Of a stretch of 64,000 nt of DNA, positions 13,301-27,100 are shown piece after piece. Within the stretch, counting starts at the first letter, position 1, and each line of letters opens with the position of its first letter. This DNA comes from Zoroaster sp. YZ-2022. Its lineage: Eukaryota; Echinodermata; Asteroidea; Forcipulatida; Zoroasteridae. Under the pieces are notes generated by a model. That model did no database searches, had not been told where the DNA came from, and saw nothing but the letters and a program-made list of their open reading frames with translations. The stretch is from positions 8,569,700 through 8,633,699 of the forward strand of contig CM055822.1 in assembly GCA_029582265.1 (NCBI GenBank), read 5' to 3'. Position numbers and translations under genes: made by a program.

Positions 13301-13536
13301 AATATTTAAAAAAATAGATATGCGAATTAGGTGATCATCTGGTAACATTACTAAGTATAGCGGTAGCTGCAGTGGGGAGGCTGGAACTAGGCCATCCAAT
13401 TTATTTTATCATAATTTCGATAAAATCACTCTTTCTACCTGTTTTCTTTCCAAATCAGCCAAAACGTACAGGGCCTCATCTCCATCTCGAGACAAGCCAT
13501 TCTGTGTGGATTTGGTCGACCTACATGACAGACTAG
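10309..13536 (+). repeat. Tandem array of about 820-bp units
   Basis: Units begin near GTCTAAG(T/C)GAGGATG and contain CTAATTTGCGCTCCA, AAATTCATTAACCAAAAAGC, GTGTATTGTTAACAC and GCAGCCTCGTACCCACTGC, ending in CATGACAGAC...CTGTCTAA. Units: 10309-11127, 12063-12880 and a shorter 12881-13536; the next one grades into region X at 13537. A 935-bp TIR element sits between units one and two. The 81-codon frames at 10595 and 12356 are repeat shadows with no domain. Confidence 0.85.
11128..12062. mobile_element. Non-autonomous TIR DNA transposon with 11-bp periodic interior
   Basis: The ends are a perfect inverted pair, GCTACAGTCACACTGTCACG and two further bases at the left and its reverse complement at the right. 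TAA flanks both sides (11125-11127 and 12063-12065), and sister units at 12880 and 13532 show the empty site CTGTCTAAG, so TAA is the target duplication. A 3-bp TWA duplication is typical of PIF/Harbinger elements, so a Harbinger-type MITE is the best guess. The interior has no ORF; it is filled with degenerate ACGAT/ATCGT/ATACGT motifs about every 11 bases, for example ACGATTTATA-type repeats around 11575-11645. Confidence 0.85.
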
Positions 13537-15270
13537 AGCTGTCTAAGTGAGGATGCTGTTTTAAATATGTGGGCCTAACAAGAAAACTAAACTAAATAAA
13601 ATAATTCCTTCTTGATGAGAATCAATTATATGTTTAAGGTGTTTGCTGCCTTACTAACTTCTGCGCTACACTGACAGGTTTTTATTCCAGTTTTGTATAT
13701 TGACCTAAAATTCATTAAATAAAAAGCCATATTACTTCCAGATGATATTACCGAGTTTCAAAAGCCTTATTGAACGACATGACATATGGGTGTATTGTTA
13801 ACACGATAATGATGGCTTTACAGTGACATAATGACATCAATTTTTACAGAGAAAAATGCGGACTGATGATAGGATTATAATTTCCCCCTGCATATATTGT
13901 TGGCGCAGTATCAGGTGGTTTTAATGTTTGCCTACCATCATGGAGAGTTTTAACTGATTGCAAAAAAGTGACTAAAAAGGTAATTGGAAATTAAAAAGAT
14001 AGAAATGTGATGCCAATAATTATGGAAACAGTGTTGTTCATATTGTTTTCAAGTTCAAGTAATGCCTGTCACGGAATTTTGGGCACAGCACAGAAAGCGC
14101 ACTTTTTACGTAATTCCAAACTTCCAAGGAGTGTTCGAGAAAATAGTGAACATGCATTAAGATATTTGGAATTATTCTGATGCATAATTAAACTAAACTG
14201 GAAATTGTTAACAATAATTAGATTTTTTTTAAATCTGCGGTAAAATTTGATTTAATTAATTTTATAATTAATTCCTAATCTTTTAACAAAACCTGCCCAT
14301 TCGCTGAATGAGTTGAATGATGGGAGAGGTTCCGTTATGGCATACAGTGTAGTATTAAATCGTGCAGTGTAGGTAATACACTTTTGGTATAGTACGTATT
14401 TGTACACACCACATCTGAAAACGTTGTTATTGTTGCATGTTATTTCTCAAATAATGGGGGTTGGGACACGCCCACACCCCCATTGATGCATTTCTCAAAG
14501 TCTGGGTGTAGTCATCGATACTGGTCTTGTCTCACCCTTCTTCTGAGTAGAATGTTAAAGAAAACTCGTTCTAATGACCTTAACAAAATCAGGAAATTTC
14601 TTGCCGAACTTGGTTGGCCTAGGTATGATATTTTTTGTATTAAGTTTTTATAGTGCCTGTTATATTTCAGTTATCTGTAAATTACGTTTGCCTATTATTA
14701 TTATGTATGAAGAAAATATAATCGCACTGAACGACTTTTCTTTCGTTATGATGTATTGTTGAATTAATTCTGTTGAATTAGTTATTACGTTCCAAATAGC
14801 GAGCTTCCGGGGGAAGGGCTTCATCCCGCTGATTCCACAGGGACTTCGCTCTTATGAAACCCACGTGTTCCACTGTCATTGGCTGGGCTACCAACATCCT
14901 CAAACCATGGAGGAAGGAAAATGCTCAAACAACATCACCAATGTTGAGTATACATGCCATTACGAATAAGTTCCCGCCTCTGTTTCCCATCGGCCAGCAC
15001 GTGATTGAACTGAACATTATTATCCAATCAAACGACAGACTGACTACCAAATCCACGATGCTCAGCAACACCCATGCGCACGCCTACCCATGACGTCATT
15101 TATATGTAAAACTTGACGTTTTATATCATTTTTGTCAAGCACCATAACGGATCAGCAAATGAAAAAAAAATATAACGAGAACCCAATATAACCAGAATGT
15201 TTTATCAATTTTCTATCCAATCTTGAATGGCATCCCTCGCGTGACTTACAGAAATGACCGGCATCAATAA
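13537..15270. other. Region X copy 1 (GPCR upstream flank)
   Basis: Matches 47866-49477 and, less completely, 41290-42744. It contains GGAATTTTGGGCACAGCACAG near 14074, an ATTGG box and CACGTG E-boxes around 14870-15005, and a perfect CRE palindrome TGACGTCA at 15091-15098. The frame at 14854-15093 is not better conserved than its surroundings, so no gene is called. In the 47866 copy, X runs directly into the GPCR leader; here the piggyBac-like element interrupts that junction. Confidence 0.75.
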
Positions 15271-15447
15271 CCCTTTCGATCCCACGGGCTCTAAAAAGAG
15301 CCTTTGTTGTGATACGCTTCCTTCCCGTGGGCTCTAAAAGGTGCCGGGAATCGGCATGCCCTTGACGACCACGGCTACTTAATTCACCACCTGAAAATGC
15401 TTGAGTGGTTTTGGGGGTTGGCGCCCTCTATTGACAGGAATGAAGTG

Positions 15448-15455
15448 TATAAAAG
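15448..15455 (+). promoter_or_regulatory. TATA box of PB1 transposase
   Basis: TATAAAAG lies 93 bases before the transposase ATG at 15541. PB2 has a weaker CATAAAAG at the matching place near 42935. Position and sequence fit a core promoter; use is inferred. Confidence 0.5.
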
Positions 15456-15540
15456 TTTATGAAAAGAAAAGTGCGTCACTTTGCGGTTCCCGGTGCTAGC
15501 GTCCACTCGCTTCCACAACGGTCAGTTTTTAGTTGCAATC

Positions 15541-15672
15541 ATGATGGAAACGGACATAAACGATGGCATTTTGGCTGAGATTTTGGCAGACAGTGGCTCA
15601 GAATCAGATGACGAAGTAACGGATGACGACAGCACATTAGAAGTAAAAATTCCAGCGGAATTCGTTGAAGAG
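15541..15672 (+). pseudogene. PB1 transposase exon 1
   Basis: Starts ATGATGGAAACGG and encodes 44 residues: MMETDINDGILAEILADSGS, then an acidic SESDDEVTDDD stretch, the usual acidic N-terminus of piggyBac-type transposases. It ends at GAG|GTAGGC, a phase-0 splice donor, matching exon 1 of PB2. The intron to the acceptor at 32958 is now about 17.3 kb because of the inserted array. The exon itself is open; the gene is dead through exon 2. Confidence 0.8.
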
Positions 15673-16878
15673 GTAGGCCAAAATCACAGTAAAAATGAAT
15701 AAGTAACACTAGTAACAGTTAACGTTACTCTTCCTGGCCCAATGCAAATTAATGTAATTCACTTATTTTCCTAGGCTATAGCGTAAATAGCGTTACAACT
15801 GTTGCAGTTGAGTAATGTAAATTTAGAAAATGGATCCCTTTAATAGGATTGACCAAATCCCCACCCCCTGGACTGGGTCAAAAAAGTCAAGTGAAAATGT
15901 ACAATTATTAGTAGTTTGTTGGGGTAATATTTGTATTCATTGAAACAGCAAGTTGATGTATAGATATAGCATAGAAACTAGAGCTAATGTGCTTCACGAA
16001 GCACGAATATCAGCCCTATAAACTAAATTTAAAATGTAAAAACGACATTTTTATATTTTTTTACAAAATTACCACTGCTGACCAATAGGTGACCACTGGC
16101 CAAAATCTGTGTATTCGAGCCAATGAAGCATTGGACCAAGTTAGGCTGCAATCGGCTAAAGAATGTGGGAGAAGTAGCATTTTGTAAATATTGATTAAAT
16201 GACTACTACTGACCACTAGATGACCATCGGCCAAACTTTATGAAAATCCCCAGATAGATGAAATACATTGAAAATGTGAAAACGACATTTTAATTTTTTT
16301 TTATAAAAATTAAAATTACCACTGCTGACCGATACGTGACCACTGGCCAAAATCTGTGTATTCGAGCCAATGAAGCATTGGACAAAGTTAGGCTGCAATC
16401 GGCTGAAGAATGTGGTAGAAGAAGCTATTTGTGAATATTGATTATAATTAAATGACCACTACTGACCACTAGATGACCATCGGCCAAACTTTATTAAAAT
16501 CCCCAGATAGATGAAATACATTTAAAATGTGAAAAAGACCTTTTTTAAATTTTTTCATAAAATGACCACTGCTGACCGATAAGTGACCACTGGCCGAAAT
16601 CTGTGTACACCCCAAATGGTACTCGAGTCAATGAAGCATTGGACCAAGTTAGGCTGCAATCGGCTAAAGAATGTGGGAGAAGTAGCATTTTGTAAATATT
16701 CATGAAATGACCACTACTGACCACCAGATGACCATTGGCCAAATTTTATGACCATCCCTAGATAGGGCGGGTATCAAGGTTTAATTTGACCAAGTTTGTT
16801 TAAAATCGGCCGAATAGTTTAGGAGTTATGGCCATTTTTATTTTGGTCACGTGACCGTTTGCCCGAAGAAAGAAAGAA

Positions 16879-17765
16879 CTAGAGCTAATGTGCTTCACGA
16901 AGCACGAATATCAGCCCTATAAACTAAATTTAAAATGTAAAAACGACATTTTAATATTTTTTTACAAAATGACCACTGCTGACCAATAGGTGACCACTGG
17001 CCAAAATCTGTGTATTCGAGCCAATGAAGCATTGGACCAAGTCAGGCTGCAATCGGATAAAGAATGTGGGAGAAGAACCATTTTGTAAATATTGATTAAA
17101 TGACTACTACTGACCACTAGATGACCATCGGCCAAACTTTATGAAAATCCCCAGACAGATGAAATACATTGAAAATGTGAAAACGACATTTTAATTTTTT
17201 TAAATAAAAATTACAATGACCACTGCTGACCGATACGTGACCACTGGCCAAAATCTATGTATTCGAGCCAATGAAGCATTGGACAAAGTTAGGCTGCAAT
17301 CGGCTGAAGAATGTGGTAGAAGAAGCTATTCGTAAATATTGATTATAATTAAATGACCACTACTGACCACTAGATGACCATCGGCCAAACTTTATTAAAA
17401 TCCCCAGATAGATGAAATACATTTAAAATGTGAAAAAGACCTTTTTAAAAAAAATTCATAAAATGACCACTGCTGACCGATAAGTGACCACTGGCCGAAA
17501 TCTGTGTACACCCCAAATGGTACTCGAGTCAATGAAGCATTGGACCAAGTTAGGCTGCAATCGGCTAAAGAATGTGGGAGAAGTAGCATTTTGTAAATAT
17601 TCATGAAATGACCACTACTGACCACCAGATGACCATTGGCCAAATTTTATGACCATCTCTAGATAGGGCGGGTATCAAGGTTTAATTTGACCAAGTTTGT
17701 TTAAAATCGGCCGAATAGTTTAGGAGTTATGGCCATTTTTATTTTGGTCACGTGACCGTTTGCCC

Positions 17766-17806
<41 letters not shown>

Positions 17807-18694
17807 ACTAGAGCTAATGTGCTTCACGAAGCACGAATATCAGCCCTATAAACTAAATTTAAAATGTAAAAACGACATTTTTATATTTTTTTACAAAATG
17901 ACCACTGCTGACCAATAGGTGACCACTGGCCAAAATCTGTGTATTCGAGCCAATGAAGCATTGGACCAAGTTAGGCTGCAATCGGCTAAAGAATGTGGGA
18001 GAAGAAGCATTTTGTAAATATTGATTAAATGACTACTGCTGACCACTAGATGACCATCGGCCAAACTTTATGAAAATCCCCAGATAGATGAAATACATTG
18101 AAAATGTGAAAACGACATTTTAAATTTTTTTTATAAAAATTAAAATGACCACTGCTGACCGATACGTGACCACTGGCCAAAATCTGTGTATTCGAGCCAA
18201 TGAAGCATTGGACAAAGTTAGGCTGCAATCGGCTGAAGAATGTGGTAGAAGAAGCTATTTGTAAATATTGATTATAATTAAATGACCACTACTGACCACT
18301 AGATGACCATCGGCCAAACTTTATTAAAATCCCCAGATAGATGAAATACATTTAAAATGTGAAAAAGACCTTTTTTAAATTTTATCATAAAATGACCACT
18401 GCTGACCGATAAGTGACCACTGGCCGAAATCTGTGTACACCCCAAATGGTACTCGAGTCAATGAAGCATTGGACCAAGTTAGGCTGCAATCGGCTAAAGA
18501 ATGTGGGAGAAGTAGCATTTTGTAAATATTCATGAAATGACCACTACTGACCACCAGATGACCATTGGCCAAATTTTATGACCATCTCTAGATAGGGCGG
18601 GTATCAAGGTTTAATTTGACCAAGTTTGTTTAAAATCGGCCGAATAGTTTAGGAGTTATGGCCATTTTTATTTTGGTCACGTGACCGTTTGCCC

Positions 18695-18727
<33 letters not shown>

Positions 18728-19387
18728 AGTTGTAGCATTACAATATATCAGCCTGCTTCGCAGGGCTGATATAACTAGAGCTAATGTGCTTCACGAAGCA
18801 CGAATATCAGCCCTATAAACTAAATTTAAAATGTAAAAACGAAATTTAAAAAAAAAATTACAAAATGACCACTGCTGACCAATAGGTGACCACTGGCCAA
18901 AATCTGTGTATTCGAGCCAATGAAGCATTGGACCTAGTCAGGTTATCGGCTAAAGAATGTGGGAGAAGAAGCATTTTGTAAATATTGATTAAATGACCAC
19001 TACTGACCACTAGATGACCATCGGCCAAACTTTATGAAAATCCCCAGATAGATGAAATACATTGAAAATGTGAAAACGACATTTAAAAAATAAAATAAAA
19101 TGACCACTGCTGACCGATAGGTGACCACTGGCCAAAATCTGTGTATTCGAGCAATGAAGCATTGGACCAAGTTAGGCTGCAATCGGCTAAAGAATGTGGG
19201 AGAAGTAGCATTTTGTAAATATTCATGAAATGACCACTACTGACCACCAGATGACCATTGGCCAAATTTTATGACCATCTCTAGATAGGGCGGGTATCAA
19301 GGTTTAATTTGACCAAGTTTGTTTAAAATCGGCCGAATAGTTTAGGAGTTATGGCCATTTTTATTTTGGTCACGTGACCGTTTGCCC

Positions 19388-19428
<41 letters not shown>

Positions 19429-21199
19429 ACTAGAGCTAATGTGCTTCACGAAGCACGAATATCAGCCCTATAAACTAAATTTAAAATGTAAAAACGAAAT
19501 TTAAAAAAAAAATTACAAAATGACCACTGCTGACCAATAGGTGACCACTGGCCAAAATCTGTGTATTCGAGCCAATGAAGCATTGGACCTAGTCAGGTTA
19601 TCGGCTAAAGAATGTGGGAGAAGAAGCATTTTGTAAATATTGATTAAATGACCACTACTGACCACTAGATGACCATCGGCCAAACTTTATGAAAATCCCC
19701 AGATAGATGAAATACATTGAAAATGTGAAAACGACATTTAAAAATAAAATAAAATGACCACTGCTGACCGATAGGTGACCACTGGCCAAAATCTGTGTAT
19801 TCGAGCAATGAAGCATTGGACCAAGTTAGGCTGCAATCGGCTGAAGAATGTGGTAGAAGAAGCTATTTGTAAATATTGATTATAATTAAATGACCACAAC
19901 TGACCACTAGATGACCATCGGCCAAACTTTATGAAAATCCCCAGATAGATGAAATACATTTAAAATGTGAATAAGACATTTTTGTATTTTTTCATAAAAT
20001 GACCACTGCTGACCGATAGGTGACCACTGGCCGAAATCTGTGTACACCCCATATGTAGCACAGGGTAATGGTGCATCTGTCCAAGTTTGGCCGCAATAGG
20101 CCACAAAATGTGGGAGAAGCATTTTGTAAATATTCATGAAATGACCACTACTGACCACCAGATGACCAATGGCCAAATTTTATGACCATCCTTATATAGG
20201 GCAGGTGTCAAGGTTTAATTTGACCAAGTTTGTTTAAAATCGGCCGAATAGTTTAGGAGTTATGGCCATTTTTATTTTGGTCACGTGACCGTTTGCCCGA
20301 AGAAAGAAAGAACTAGAGCTAATGTGCTTCACGAAGCACGAATATCAGCCCTATAAACTAAATTTAAAATGTAAAAACGACATTTTAATATTTTTTTACA
20401 AAATGACCACTGCTGACCAATAGGTGACCACTGGCCAAAATCTGTGTATTCGAGCCAATGAAGCATTGGACCAAGTCAGGCTGCAATCGGATAAAGAATG
20501 TGGGAGAAGAACCATTTTGTAAATATTGATTAAATGACTACTACTGACCACTAGATGACCATCGGCCAAACTTTATGAAAATCCCCAGACAGATGAAATA
20601 CATTGAAAATGTGAAAACGACATTTTAATTTTTTTAAATAAAAATTACAATGACCACTGCTGACCGATACGTGACCACTGGCCAAAATCTATGTATTCGA
20701 GCCAATGAAGCATTGGACAAAGTTAGGCTGCAATCGGCTGAAGAATGTGGTAGAAGAAGCTATTCGTAAATATTGATTATAATTAAATGACCACTACTGA
20801 CCACTAGATGACCATCGGCCAAACTTTATTAAAATCCCCAGATAGATGAAATACATTTAAAATGTGAAAAAGACCTTTTTAAAATTTTTTCATAAAATGA
20901 CCACTGCTGACCGATAAGTGACCACTGGCCGAAATCTGTGTACACCCCAAATGGTACTCGAGTCAATGAAGCATTGGACCAAGTTAGGCTGCAATCGGCT
21001 AAAGAATGTGGGAGAAGTAGCATTTTGTAAATATTCATGAAATGACCACTACTGACCACCAGATGACCATTGGCCAAATTTTATGACCATCTCTAGATAG
21101 GGCGGGTATCAAGGTTTAATTTGACCAAGTTTGTTTAAAATCGGCCGAATAGTTTAGGAGTTATGGCCATTTTTATTTTGGTCACGTGACCGTTTGCCC

Positions 21200-21252
<53 letters not shown>

Positions 21253-21866
21253 ACTAGAGCTAATGTGCTTCACGAAGCACGAATATCAGCCCTATAAACT
21301 AAATTTAAAATGTAAAAACGAAATTTAAAAAAAAAATTACAAAATGACCACTGCTGACCAATAGGTGACCACTGGCCAAAATCTGTGTATTCGAGCCAAT
21401 GAAGCATTGGACCTAGTCAGGTTATCGGCTAAAGAATGTGGGAGAAGAAGCATTTTGTAAATATTGATTAAATGACCACTACTGACCACTAGATGACCAT
21501 CGGCCAAACTTTATGAAAATCCCCAGATAGATGAAATACATTGAAAATGTGAAAACGACATTTAAAAAATAAAATAAAATGAGCACTGCTGACCGATAGG
21601 TGACCACTGGCCAAAATCTGTGTATTCGAGCAATGAAGCATTGGACCAAGTTAGGCTGCAATCGGCTAAAGAATGTGGGAGAAGTAGCATTTTGTAAATA
21701 TTCATGAAATGACCACTACTGACCACCAGATGACCATTGGCCAAATTTTATGACCATCTCTAGATAGGGCGGGTATCAAGGTTTAATTTGACCAAGTTTG
21801 TTTAAAATCGGCCGAATAGTTTAGGAGTTATGGCCATTTTTATTTTGGTCACGTGACCGTTTGCCC

Positions 21867-21907
<41 letters not shown>

Positions 21908-22778
21908 ACTAGAGCTAATGTGCTTCACGAAGCACGAATATCAGCCCTATAAACTAAATTTAAAATGTAAAAACGAAATTTAAAAAAAAAATTACAAAAT
22001 GACCACTGCTGACCAATAGGTGACCACTGGCCAAAATCTGTGTATTCGAGCCAATGAAGCATTGGACCTAGTCAGGTTATCGGCTAAAGAATGTGGGAGA
22101 AGAAGCATTTGTAAATATTGATTAAATGACCACTACTGACCACTAGATGACCATCGGCCAAACTTTATGAAAATCCCCAGATAGATGAAATACATTGAAA
22201 ATGTGAAACGACATTTAAAAATAAAATAAAATGACCACTGCTGACCGATAGGTGACCACTGGCCAAAATCTGTGTATTCGAGCAATGAAGCATTGGACCA
22301 AGTTAGGCTGCAATCGGCTGAAGAATGTGGTAGAAGAAGCTATTTGTAAATATTGATTATAATTAAATGACCACAACTGACCACTAGATGACCATCGGCC
22401 AAACTTTATGAAAATCCCCAGATAGATGAAATACATTTAAAATGTGAATAAGACATTTTTGTATTTTTTCATAAAATGACCACTGCTGACCGATAGGTGA
22501 CCACTGGCCGAAATCTGTGTACACCCCATATGTAGCACAGGGTAATGGTGCATCTGTCCAAGTTTGGCCGCAATAGGCCACAAAATGTGGGAGAAGAAGC
22601 ATTTTGTAAATATTCATGAAATGACCATTACTGACCACCAGATGACCATTGGCCAAATTTTATGACCATCCTTATATAGGGCAGGTGTCAAGGTTTAATT
22701 TGACCAAGTTTGTTTAAAATCGGCCAAACAGTTTAGGAGTTATGCCCATTTTTATTTTGGTCACGTGACCGTTTGCCC

Positions 22779-22823
<45 letters not shown>

Positions 22824-22874
22824 AGTTGTAGCATTACAATATATCAGCCTGCTTCGCAGGGCTGATATAAAGAC

Positions 22875-22929
<55 letters not shown>

Positions 22930-22976
22930 AGTTGTAGCATTACAATATATCAGCCTGCTTCGCAGGGCTGATATAA
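16879..22976 (-). repeat. Secondary duplication inside the Helitron-like array
   Basis: Unit 6 (20313) repeats unit 2 (16879), sharing private variants such as AATCGGATAAAG and a TTTTTTAAATAAAAATTACAATG spacer. Units 7 (21254) and 8 (21909) repeat units 4 (18775) and 5 (19430), with the same 655-bp and then longer spacing. So part of the array grew by block duplication after units had diverged. Confidence 0.75.
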
Positions 22977-24090
22977 CTAGAGCTAATGTGCTTCACAAAG
23001 CACGAATATCAGCCCTATAAACTAAATTTAAAATGTAAAAACGACATTTTAAAATATTTTTTACAAAATGACCACTGCTGACCAATAGGTGACCACTGGC
23101 CAAAATCTGTGTATTCGAGCCAATGAAGCATTGGACCTAGTCAGGTTGCAATCGGCTAAAGAATGTGGGAGAAGAAGCATTTTGTAAATATTGATTAAAT
23201 GACCACTACTGACCACTAGATGACCATCGGCCAAACTTTATGAAAATCCCCAGATAGATGAAATACATTGAAAATGTGAAAACGACATTTAAAAAAAAAA
23301 AAAATGACCACTGCTGACCGATAGGTGACCACTGGCCAAAATCTGTATTCGAGCAATGAAGCATTGGACCAAGTTAGGCTGCAATCGGCTAAAGAATGTG
23401 GGAGAAGTAGCATTTTGTAAATATTGATTAAATGACCACTTCTGACCACTAGATGACCATCGGCCAAACTTTATGAAAATCCCCAGATAGATGAAATACA
23501 TTGAAAATGTGAAAACGACATTTTATTTATTTTTTTAATAAAATGACCACTGCTGACCGATAGGTGACCACTGGCCAAAATCTGTGTATTCGAGCAATGA
23601 AGCATTGGACCAAGTTAGGCTGCAATCGGCTGAAGAATGTGGTAGAAGAAGCTATTTGTAAATATTGATTATAATTAAATCACCACAACTGACCACTAGA
23701 TGACCATCGGCCAAACTTTATGAAAATCCCCAGATAGATGAAATACATTTAAAATGTGAATAAGACATTTTTGTATTTTTTCATAAAATGACCACTGCTG
23801 ACCGATAGGTGACCACTGGCCGAAATCTGTGTACACCCCATATGTAGCACATGTTAATGGTGCATCTGTCCAAGTTTGGCCGCAAAAGGCCACAAAATGT
23901 GGGAGAAGAAGCATTTTGTAAATATTCAGTAAATGACCACTACTGACCACTGGCTGACCGTTGGCCGAAATTTATGAAGATGCCTCGATGGCGCATTTAT
24001 TCCTCCATGATTTGACAAAGTTTGTTTGAAATCGGCCGAAAAGTTTTAGAGTTATGGCCATTTTTATTTTAGTCACGTGACCGTTTGACC

Positions 24091-24123
<33 letters not shown>

Positions 24124-24169
24124 ATTTTTGCATTACAATATATCAGCCTGCTTCGCAGGGCTGATATAA

Positions 24170-27100
24170 CTAGAGCTAATGTGCTTCACGAAGCACGAAT
24201 ATCAGCCCTATAAACTAAATTTAAAATGTAAAAACGACATTTTTATATTTTTTTTACAAAATGACCACTGCTGACCAATAGGTGACCACTGGCCAAAATA
24301 TGTGTATTCGAGCCAATGAAGCATTGGACCTAGTCAGGTTGCAATCGGCTAAAGAATGTGGGAGAAGAAGCATTTTGTAAATATTGATTAAATGACCACT
24401 ACTGACCACTAGATGACCATCGGCCAAACTTTATGAAAATCCCCAGATAGATGAAATACATTGAAAATGTGAAAACGACATTTAAAAAAAAAAAAAAATG
24501 ACCACTGCTGACCGATAGGTGACCACTGGCCAAAATCTGTATTCGAGCAATGAAGCATTGGACCAAGTTAGGCTGCAATCGGCTGAAGAATGTGGTAGAA
24601 GAAGCTATTTGTAAATATTGATTATAATTAAATGACAACTGACCACTAGATGACCATCGGCCAAACTTTATGAAAATCCCCAGATAGATGAAATACATTT
24701 AAAATGTGAATAAGACATTTTTGTATTTTTTCATAAAATGACCACTGCTGACCGATAGGTGACGACTGGCCGAAATCTGTGTACACCCCATATTTAGCAC
24801 AGCGTAATGGTGCATCTGTCCAAGTTTGGCCGCAATAGGCTACAAAATGTGGGAGAACAAGCATTTTGTAAATATTCATGAAATGACCACTACTGACCAC
24901 CAGATGACCATTGGCCAAATTTTATGACCATCCTTATATAGGGCAGGTGTCAAGGTTTAATTTGACCAAGTTTGTTTAAAATCGGCCAAATAGTTTAGGA
25001 GTTATGCCCATTTTTATTTTGGTCACGTGACCGTTTGCCCGAAGAAAGAAAGAAAGAAAGAAAGAAAGAAGTTGTAGCATTACAATATATCAGCCTGCTT
25101 CGCAGGGCTGATATAACTAGAGCTAATGTGCTTCACGAAGCACGAATATCAGCCCTATAAACTAAATTTAAAATGTAAAACGAAATTTTATATTTTTTAC
25201 AAAATGACCACTGCTGACCAATAGGTGACCACTGGCCAAAAATCTGTGTATTCGAGCCAATGAAACATTGGACCTAGTCAGGTTATCGGCTAAAGAATGT
25301 GGGAGAAGTAGCATTTTGTAAATATTGATTAAATGACCACTTCTGACCACTAGATGACCATCGGCCAAACTTTATGAAAATCCCCAGATAGATGAAATAC
25401 ATTGAAAATGTGAAAACGACATTTTATTTTTTTTTAATAAAATGACCACTGCTGACCGATAGGTGACCACTGGCCAAAATCTGTGTATTCGAGCAATGAA
25501 GCATTGGACCAAGTTAGGCTGCAATCGGCTGAAGAATGTGGTAGAAGAAGCTATTTGTAAATATTGATTATAATTAAATCACCACAACTGACCACTAGAT
25601 GACCATCGGCCAAACTTTATGAAAATCCCCAGATAGATGAAATACATTTAAAATGTGAATAAGACATTTTTGTATTTTTTCATAAAATGACCACTGCTGA
25701 CCGATAGGTGACCACTGGCCGAAATCTGTGTACACCCCATATGTAGCACATGTTAATGGTGCATCTGTCCAAGTTTGGCCGCAAAAGGCCACAAAATGTG
25801 GGAGAAGAAGCATTTTGTAAATATTCAGTAAATGACCACTACTGACCACTGGCTGACCGTTGGCCGAAATTTATGAAGATGCCTCGATGGCGCATTTATT
25901 CCTCCATGATTTGACAAAGTTTGTTTGAAATCGGCCGAAAAGTTTTAGAGTTATGGCCATTTTTATTTTAGTCACGTGACCGTTTGACCGAAGAAAGAAA
26001 GAAAGAAAGAAAGAAAGAATTTTTGCATTACAATATATCAGCCTGCTTCGCAGGGTTGATATAACTAGAGCTAATGTGCTTCACGAAGCACGAATATCAG
26101 CCCTATAAACTAAATTTAAAATGTAAAAACGACATTTTTATATTTTTTTACAAAATGACCACTGCTGACCAATAGGTGACCACTGGCCAAAATATGTGTA
26201 TTCGAGCCAATGAAGCATTGGACCTAGTCAGGTTGCAATCGGCTAAAGAATGTGGGAGAAGAAGCATTTTGTAAATATTGATTAAATGACCACTACTGAC
26301 CACTAGATGACCATCGGCCAAACTTTATGAAAATCCCCAGATAGATGAAATACATTGAAAATGTGAAAACGACATTTAAAAAAAAAAAAAATGACCACTG
26401 CTGACCGATAGGTGACCACTGGCCAAAATCTGTATTCGAGCAATGAAGCATTGGACCAAGTTAGGCTGCAATCGGCTGAAGAATGTGGTAGAAGAAGCTA
26501 TTTGTAAATATTGATTATAATTAAATGACAACTGACCACTAGATGACCATCGGCCAAACTTTATGAAAATCCCCAGATAGATGAAATACATTTAAAATGT
26601 GAATAAGACATTTTTGTATTTTTTCATAAAATGACCACTGCTGACCGATAGGTGACGACTGGCCGAAATCTGTGTACACCCCATATGTAGCACAGCGTAA
26701 TGGTGCATCTGTCCAAGTTTGGCCGCAATAGGCTACAAAATGTGAGAGAACAAGCATTTTGTAAATATTCATGAAATGACCACTACTGACCACCAGATGA
26801 CCATTGGCCAAATTTTATGACCATCCTTATATAGGGCAGGTGTCAAGGTTTAATTTGACCAAGTTTGTTTAAAATCGGCCAAATAGTTTAGGAGTTATGC
26901 CCATTTTTATTTTGGTCACGTGACCGTTTGCCCGAAGAAAGAAAGAAAGAAAGAAAGAAAGAAGTTGTAGCATTACAATATATCAGCCTGCTTCGCAGGG
27001 CTGATATAACTAGAGCTAATGTGCTTCACGAACACGAATATCAGCCCTATAAACTAAATTTAAAATGTAAAAACGAAATTTTATATTTTTACAAAATGAC

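Noticed and set aside
14854..15093. 79-codon frame, similar frame at 49142
   Set aside because: Similarity is at DNA level and extends beyond the frame; frames start differently in the copies.
22765..22971. KKERKKER-type frames here and at 26928 and 31543
   Set aside because: Translation of the GAAA microsatellite.
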